Source of the DNA: an uncultured Bacteroidales bacterium
GTDB taxonomy: Bacteria > Bacteroidota > Bacteroidia > Bacteroidales > F082
Reading direction: 5' to 3'
NCBI GenBank assembly: GCA_905233445.1
Contig: CAJOEP010000033.1
Location: forward strand, 1 to 33,483
DNA length: 33,483 bases
The position numbers and the translations under genes are program-made. This document shows positions 31,378-33,483 of this stretch, one piece after another. A model generated the notes under the pieces. That model was not told the origin of the DNA and ran no database searches. It worked only from the letters and a program-made list of their open reading frames with translations. Within the stretch, counting starts at the first letter, position 1, and each line of letters begins with the position of its first letter.

Positions 31378-33483
31378 TTATTCACATTTTAATGATTTAA
31401 TTGGATTCACCGTGGCGGCCCTCAAGCTTCTCAACGTCACAACGGCTATTGTTATTGCCAGGACTGCCAACAATGATATCGCAAACACCCAGATATACAG
31501 CGGCACTTGATAGGCGAAGCCCTCTAAATAACGCCGCATGATGACGATGCTCACCGGCACGGCGATGACGAAGCACACCAGCACGATTTTCACAAAGCGT
31601 GAGTTAAACATCGCCAGAATCTGCTGCACCGTAGCACCGTGCACACGTCGGATGCCGATTTCCTTGCGGCGGTGCTCCGTCTCGAACATCACCAAGCCGA
31701 ACACGCCCATCAGCGAGATGACGATGGCCAACACCGTGAATAAATTCACCAATTTGGAAAGGTTTTGCTCTTTTTTGTATTGGTTCTCAATAGCTTGACT
31801 GAAAGGCGTCACCTCAATATCAACGCCCTCGGCTAAATCGGGGTCAAGGTCTTCGAGGGTTCTGGAGATGCGCTCCTTCAGGGCGGGGACATCCACGCCT
31901 GGTTCGGTGCGGATGAAGAGCATATTGCAAAGATTCCACGGGTCTTTACCATACACATAGAAGGCAAACGGGCCCATGCCATTGCGCAATGCGCAAAAGT
32001 TGAAGTCCTTGCAGAAACCGGCAATCTCGGCGATTTGGTCATCATGGCCGCCAATCTGGTCGTCAAGGGTAATCTTGTAATAGTCACGTGCAAATTCATT
32101 GAAGATATACGTTCCTGTAGATTGTTCATCAGCTTCTGTGAAATCGCGGCCTTCTACAATGTCGATGCCCATGAAGCGAAGAAAATTCCACGAGACGGGA
32201 TAGACCTGCCACCCGGCATCCTCACCATGCACTTTGCGGCCCCAACTCATACGAGTGTCTTTGATAAAGCCCCCTGCGCCCCAAGCAATGTCCTTGATGG
32301 CGGCATCGTTTTTCAATTGGTTCTCAACGGCTTGGCGGTTGGTGGCAAGGTTCCACGATACCCGCGACTGTAACAGGCATTCCTGATTGAAACCCATGTC
32401 ATGATTCAGCATGTACTGACGTTGTTCATGGACAAATATCGCACAGATAATCAAAACAATGGACACGGTAAACTGCAAGCCAATCAAGCCAACGCGGAAA
32501 GCCTTGCCCTTCTGTGTTGTACCGAGGGTGCCTTTCAAGGCGAAGGCGGGATTGAACGATGTGGCAAACAAGGCTGGATAGAGACTGGCGACCACCGAGA
32601 TAAGCAATGCCAAACCAACGGTCAGAGCCACAACGCCCCAGTTTTGACCGAAATCCAAAGAAGCATCAATCATTGAAGCCAATGTGGATTGCTTGAACAA
32701 TGTAACCACAGCCACTGCCAAGCCAAGGGCGATGATCACCATCAATAGCGACTCGCCCACCGACGACATCACCAGTTGGAAACGGCTGCTGCCCAATATC
32801 TTCCGTGTGTTGATGCTCTTCAGGCGCAACGGCACCATCGCAAAGAAGAAGTTGATGTAATTGATGAAAGCGATAAGCACCACAAAGATGGCGATGACAA
32901 GCAAAGTGATGGTAGTGGTGCGGTTTCCCATCTTTCCAACTGTATAGTTGGCGTTGGGGTCGGCGAAATACATCTCTGTCAGCAGCACGGGGCGAATCCC
33001 GAATTTGACATCATCATCCGAAACCTCAATGCCGCCATTCATCTCGCTGAAAAATTGCTTACAGACCGGCTTTGCCACCTCTGTGATTGCCTCGGGGTCG
33101 GCACCTTCACGCAGTTTCAAATAATAGAAGTACGAAAACTCCTTCCATTCATCGAGCCGAGCATCAGGCATGTTCCAAACAATATCAAAAGATGAGAGGT
33201 CGCTGTGCTTCGGCATGTCCTTATAGATGGCTACGATGGTCGTTTCTATCCATTGTGTTTCGGCAAGATTTTTCACAACGTCACCCACTTGGACGCCGAG
33301 ACGCTTAGCCATCGATTCCGATACAGCTAAGGCCGCGCCTGTCAAATCGTCCCAATTGCCGGCCACCAGTTCAAATCCAAAGACCTCGCGGGCACCTTTG
33401 TTCAAGGCGACTTGCGACCCTGAAACAGGCGACTGCTCGTCGCTCACACGAATCTTGGCGGGAACACCCGCAATGCGACCGCA
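31378..33483 (-). CDS. MacB/FtsX-type ABC transporter permease (5' end beyond window)
   Basis: 701 residues are visible; the reading frame is open to the right edge, so the true start and first membrane span lie outside. A GTG at 33447 is only an internal codon. The visible part holds the end of the first periplasmic domain, an FtsX domain (LRLKSINTRKILGSSRF), a mid-protein span, a second periplasmic domain, and the final FtsX domain (HRRKEIGIRRVHGATVQQIL), ending LRAATVNPIKSLKCE. In sequence it is nearer the general MacB-type permeases such as 25750 than the 6762/29016 group. It is translationally close (1 bp) to the 29016 permease, a likely partner. Confidence 0.92.
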   Translation of the reverse strand, partial: CGRIAGVPAKIRVSDEQSPVSGSQVALNKGAREVFGFELVAGNWDDLTGAALAVSESMAKRLGVQVGDVVKNLAETQWIETTIVAIYKDMPKHSDLSSFDIVWNMPDARLDEWKEFSYFYYLKLREGADPEAITEVAKPVCKQFFSEMNGGIEVSDDDVKFGIRPVLLTEMYFADPNANYTVGKMGNRTTTITLLVIAIFVVLIAFINYINFFFAMVPLRLKSINTRKILGSSRFQLVMSSVGESLLMVIIALGLAVAVVTLFKQSTLASMIDASLDFGQNWGVVALTVGLALLISVVASLYPALFATSFNPAFALKGTLGTTQKGKAFRVGLIGLQFTVSIVLIICAIFVHEQRQYMLNHDMGFNQECLLQSRVSWNLATNRQAVENQLKNDAAIKDIAWGAGGFIKDTRMSWGRKVHGEDAGWQVYPVSWNFLRFMGIDIVEGRDFTEADEQSTGTYIFNEFARDYYKITLDDQIGGHDDQIAEIAGFCKDFNFCALRNGMGPFAFYVYGKDPWNLCNMLFIRTEPGVDVPALKERISRTLEDLDPDLAEGVDIEVTPFSQAIENQYKKEQNLSKLVNLFTVLAIVISLMGVFGLVMFETEHRRKEIGIRRVHGATVQQILAMFNSRFVKIVLVCFVIAVPVSIVIMRRYLEGFAYQVPLYIWVFAISLLAVLAITIAVVTLRSLRAATVNPIKSLKCE

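Noticed and set aside
33208..33447. GTG at 33447 as the start of the last permease
   Set aside because: The frame stays open to the right edge with protein-like sequence, and the N-terminal membrane span of the family is missing, so the gene starts outside.

Overview
The window carries 22 protein-coding genes, 20 on the minus strand and 2 on the plus strand. It looks like a Bacteroidales chromosome, probably from a gut or rumen lineage other than Bacteroides. The evidence is several secreted proteins with C-terminal type IX secretion (T9SS) sorting domains, Bacteroidetes-type promoters (TAnnTTTG -7 boxes), poor Shine-Dalgarno sequences, MacB/FtsX-type ABC permeases of the two-FtsX-domain kind, and membrane-anchored TPR-HTH regulators. 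No rRNA, tRNA, CRISPR array or insertion sequence was seen.

Left part (1-9260): a sensor histidine kinase (cut by the window edge) and an NtrC-type sigma-54 response regulator overlap by 4 bp. Next come a DUF4143 AAA ATPase with its own promoter and a three-copy 33-bp repeat upstream of it. Beyond that is an ABC efflux-type operon of two large permeases and one ATPase, transcribed from a sigma-54-type (-24/-12) promoter with two palindromic upstream sites. The same roughly 134-bp promoter/enhancer block recurs almost unchanged upstream of another permease at 28074. The simplest reading is that the linked NtrC-type regulator controls a small regulon of MacB-like permeases.

Middle part (9261-25710): three copies of one arrangement. 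In each, a lipobox-TPR-transmembrane-HTH regulator gene (10349-11917, 15178-16455, 23044-24465) sits directly upstream of, and in the same direction as, an operon of one, two or three T9SS-exported proteins (9261; 13591+12102; 21117+19655+18046). The gap is 126-158 bp and always holds the same promoter core (TAATTTTG) plus a module-specific repeat or palindrome. The multigene cargo operons end in the same hairpin terminator. Cargo includes a DUF1573/ASH-like protein, propeller-like proteins, a GLUG-like repeat protein and an M14 zinc carboxypeptidase. Two of the regulators are preceded by a likely cotranscribed gene (a Schlafen AlbA_2 protein and an AAA ATPase). I read these as three membrane one-component sensor/secreted-cargo modules; this is inference from layout and architecture.

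Right part (25750-33483): a monocistronic permease under the second sigma-54 promoter, a two-gene plus-strand operon (DUF5674 plus a small helical protein), and another permease pair whose first gene runs off the right edge. The window therefore holds five permeases but only one ABC ATPase. Three of the permeases share nearly identical DNA at one or both ends.
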